A DNA stretch of 8,065 nt, taken from contig CATBLW010000276.1 in the NCBI GenBank assembly GCA_949486985.1, positions 1 to 8,065 of the forward strand, read 5' to 3'. This DNA is from Prochlorococcus marinus str. MIT 9215 (lineage in GTDB: Bacteria > Cyanobacteriota > Cyanobacteriia > PCC-6307 > Cyanobiaceae). Shown one piece after another: positions 6,310 through 8,065 of this stretch. Made by a program: the position numbers and the translations under genes. The notes under the pieces were generated by a model. The model was not told where the DNA came from. It was given only the letters and a program-made list of their open reading frames with translations, and ran no database searches. How positions within the stretch are numbered: position 1 is the first letter of the stretch; each line of letters begins with the position of its first letter.

Positions 6310-7290
6310 ATGGCCGATCTGCCCTTCACTCTCGATCAGCTACGTATCTTGAGGGCCATCGTCAATGAGGGCAGCTTCAAGAAAGCTGCAGACAGCCTCT
6401 TTGTGACGCAGCCAGCGGTGAGTCTGCAAATTCAGAACCTTGAGAAGCAATTGGAGGTTGCTCTCTTTGATCGTGGTGGTCGTAAGGCCCAGCTCACTGA
6501 AGCTGGCCAATTGCTTTTGAATTACTGCGAGCGCATCCTCACGCAGTGCCAGGAAGCCTGTCGAGCCATTGATGATCTGCATAATCTCAAAGGTGGCTCT
6601 TTGGTCGTGGGTGCGAGTCAGACCACTGGCACCTATCTGATGCCGAGGATGATCGGGCTTTTTCGGCAGAAGTTCCCTGATGTGGCTGTGCAGTTGCAGG
6701 TGCACAGCACCCGACGCACCGGTTGGAGCGTTGCCAATGGCCAGATCGATCTGGCGATTATTGGTGGTGAGTTGCCATCAGAGCTCAGCGAACTGCTTCA
6801 GGTTGTTCCCTATGCCAGCGATGAACTGGCTCTTGTCTTGCCGGTGAAGCACCCTTTGGCAAGGCTTGTGGAACTGAATAAGGAGGATCTCTACCGCTTG
6901 GGCTTTGTGAGTCTTGATGCGCAATCCACCACGCGCAAGATGGTTGACCAGCTACTGGCGCGCTCAGGAGTAGACGTGCAGCGTTTGCGCATTGAGATGG
7001 AACTCAATTCCCTTGAAGCCATTAAGAATGCTGTTCACTCGGGTCTTGGAGCTGCTTTCTTGCCGGTGGTATCGATTGAGCGTGAATTGACCGCTGGCAC
7101 CCTGCATAAGCCCGTGGTGGCCGACCTAGAGGTAAGGCGCCAACTCAACTTGATCAGCCACCCTGCCCGCTATTGCTCCCGTGCAGCTGAGGCTTTCAGG
7201 CGTGATGTTCTGCCCGTCTTTGCAAGTTCTGAAAGCCCTCTACGTCAGCCCAGGACTGTTAATGCAGAGGGATCAGTACAGCGGGAGTAA
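6310..7290 (+). CDS. rbcR: LysR-family transcriptional regulator, RbcR (Ycf30) type
   Basis: A 326-residue LysR-type regulator of the RbcR/Ycf30 group found in cyanobacteria and red-lineage plastids, which controls Rubisco and carbon-fixation genes according to Calvin-cycle metabolites. The N-terminal winged helix-turn-helix is clear: FTLDQLRILRAIVNEGSFKK (6-25), then AADSLFVTQPAVSLQIQNLE (26-45) with the recognition helix, and LFDRGGRKAQLTEAGQLLL (52-70). A linker helix follows to about residue 92. The effector-binding domain (about 96-300) begins with SLVVGASQTTGTYLMPRM and contains STRRTGWSVANGQIDLAIIG, both typical of RbcR. The last 25 or so residues are polar and divergent. ATG 6310 follows a weak CAGG. 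The gene is divergent from the Z-ISO/ndhF/ndhD block. NdhR/CmpR are related paralogues; the close match to RbcR consensus from memory favours RbcR. Confidence 0.88.
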   Translation: MADLPFTLDQLRILRAIVNEGSFKKAADSLFVTQPAVSLQIQNLEKQLEVALFDRGGRKAQLTEAGQLLLNYCERILTQCQEACRAIDDLHNLKGGSLVVGASQTTGTYLMPRMIGLFRQKFPDVAVQLQVHSTRRTGWSVANGQIDLAIIGGELPSELSELLQVVPYASDELALVLPVKHPLARLVELNKEDLYRLGFVSLDAQSTTRKMVDQLLARSGVDVQRLRIEMELNSLEAIKNAVHSGLGAAFLPVVSIERELTAGTLHKPVVADLEVRRQLNLISHPARYCSRAAEAFRRDVLPVFASSESPLRQPRTVNAEGSVQRE

Positions 7291-7318
7291 GAAGCGACCT
7301 GATTCCCATCTGATTTTC

Positions 7319-7333
7319 ATGGAGAATTTCCAT
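7319..7333. terminator. Possible bidirectional hairpin between convergent rbcR and DUF3172 gene
   Basis: ATGGA-GAATT-TCCAT is a perfect 5-bp dyad, extendable by a G-U pair in plus-strand RNA. It fills part of the 43-base gap between two convergent stop codons, where a shared terminator would be expected. The stem is AT-rich and no proper T-run follows on either strand, so the call rests mainly on position. Confidence 0.28.
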
Positions 7334-8047
7334 TCAGAATTGATCAGCTTCCGGGGTGATGCCGACTGAATCATCAGCGACGCCTCTTGTGATGAATTTG
7401 TTCTGGGTGATGTCTGTCTGGTAAACGCAGCGCACGATTGGCTTGTCACGGATTGAGCCGATGTAAGCGAAGGTGTTCATGCGTTGCTTGCAATCTCGCA
7501 CTTGGTTATTTGTGATGGCGCCTTGCTTTTGCAGCACTGTCCAGTTCTCTCGACGGATCACACATCCAGGTTGGAGGCTGGGCTGAGTCACGAAACTGCT
7601 GGATGGATTGAGCGTCGTATACATCTCAATGTCCATCACAAAGGCGCTGGCACCCCACTGTCTGCAGAACTCAGGATCAGGTACGGCCATGTCCAGCTGT
7701 TGACTGCTGGCGATGTTGCCTTGATCCCCTTGGGTGGTGCTGGTCACAGCACTGCCGATGCCAATGCCAACCACAAGCACGCCGGCGAGAACCGCCATGG
7801 TGCCGGTGTTCATACGAAATGGACCATTCCCAGGTGGTGAAGGCGGTCCTGAACGCCCTGAACCTGATCGCCCTGAGCCTTCGCGCCCTGAATCACGGCG
7901 GCCTGAATCTTCGCGACCATAGTTTTCGCGACCAAAGTTTTCGCTCTCGTAACGCTCCCTTGGGTCGCGGCCGCTGGGGTTTGGCCGCCGGCGTTCGTCG
8001 CCGTAGTCGCGTCGGGGTGGCTGTCTGTCGTAACGGGAAGGGCTCAC
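7334..8047 (-). CDS. DUF3172-family membrane-anchored protein with Arg/Gly repeat tail
   Basis: A 237-residue protein recognised as DUF3172, a conserved cyanobacterial family without known function. The N-terminal 78 residues are hydrophilic and Arg-rich, with tandem pentapeptides of GRE[N/D][Y/S] type (about 39-66), then a Pro/Gly hinge. One transmembrane helix follows (about 83-98, TMAVLAGVLVVGIGIG). By the positive-inside rule the Arg-rich tail should be cytoplasmic and the rest in the periplasm or thylakoid lumen. The C-terminal domain (about 123-213) holds the family core, including DPEFCRQWGASAFVMDIEMY, QPGCVIRRENWTVLQKQGAI and four Cys (128, 162, 186, 207) that could form two disulfides. 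GTG 8047 is the only plausible start: an in-frame TGA lies at 8054-8056, with no other start codon between. It converges on rbcR; its own promoter is outside the window. Confidence 0.8.
   Translation of the reverse strand: MSPSRYDRQPPRRDYGDERRRPNPSGRDPRERYESENFGRENYGREDSGRRDSGREGSGRSGSGRSGPPSPPGNGPFRMNTGTMAVLAGVLVVGIGIGSAVTSTTQGDQGNIASSQQLDMAVPDPEFCRQWGASAFVMDIEMYTTLNPSSSFVTQPSLQPGCVIRRENWTVLQKQGAITNNQVRDCKQRMNTFAYIGSIRDKPIVRCVYQTDITQNKFITRGVADDSVGITPEADQF
7848..7952 (-). repeat. Seven imperfect 15-bp tandem units encoding Arg/Gly pentapeptides
   Basis: Units of exactly 15 bases start at 7848, 7863, 7878, 7893, 7908, 7923 and 7938. Plus-strand examples are CCTGATCGCCCTGAG, CCTTCGCGCCCTGAA, TCTTCGCGACCATAG and TTTTCGCGACCAAAG. 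The period is five codons, so gain or loss of a unit keeps the frame and changes the length of the Arg/Gly tail of the DUF3172 protein. Units at 7908-7937 are nearly identical to each other, while those at the ends have drifted. Confidence 0.75.
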
Positions 8048-8065
8048 AACAACTCAGGCTTTCGA

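Noticed and set aside
6340..6705. Minus-strand open frame of 121 codons
   Set aside because: It is antisense to the helix-turn-helix part of rbcR and shows no supported product.
7848..7952. CRISPR-like array
   Set aside because: The 15-bp units are contiguous with no spacers, imperfect, in frame, and inside a gene.

Overview
The window is chromosomal DNA of a cyanobacterium, most likely a marine picocyanobacterium (Synechococcus, or a moderate-GC low-light Prochlorococcus). The evidence is cyanobacterial-type NDH-1 subunits (NdhF1/NdhD1), an RbcR-type LysR regulator, a plant-like zeta-carotene isomerase homologue, a DUF3172 protein (a cyanobacterial family), very short intergenic gaps, and no HIP1 octamer (GCGATCGC) noticed. 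The species cannot be fixed from this sequence alone. Recognition is by motif and remembered family sequence; no database search was run.

Layout, right to left. On the minus strand, from about 6.2 kb to position 1, lie six genes in one orientation: a Z-ISO/NnrU-family membrane protein, ndhF, ndhD, a small LapA-domain membrane protein, scpA, and the first 11 codons of a sugar-nucleotide pyrophosphorylase cut by the window edge. Gaps are 34, 157, 97, 79 and 45 bp. rbcR is transcribed divergently from the Z-ISO gene across an 87-bp region that contains a 15-bp dyad. A DUF3172 membrane protein with an arginine/glycine repeat tail converges on rbcR with 43 bp between the stops.

How the genes fit together. 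NdhF and NdhD are the two distal proton-pumping membrane subunits of photosynthetic complex I (NDH-1L), which reduces plastoquinone from ferredoxin for respiration and cyclic electron flow. Z-ISO is a heme isomerase of carotene synthesis, and the desaturases beside it in the pathway deliver electrons to plastoquinone. RbcR is a LysR regulator of carbon-fixation genes. A shared redox or carbon-status control over this block is plausible but inferred. The downstream LapA-domain, scpA and nucleotidyltransferase genes are probably co-located housekeeping genes and may be separated from ndhD by a hairpin at 1538-1561.

No gene-free stretch exceeds 157 bp. I saw no tRNA, rRNA, CRISPR array, insertion sequence, frameshift or broken gene. 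This is mostly a core region. The points most worth a second look are the Z-ISO heme-ligand pattern, the divergent promoter dyad, the ndhF-ndhD spacer repeats, the ndhD start site and the 15-bp repeats in the DUF3172 gene.
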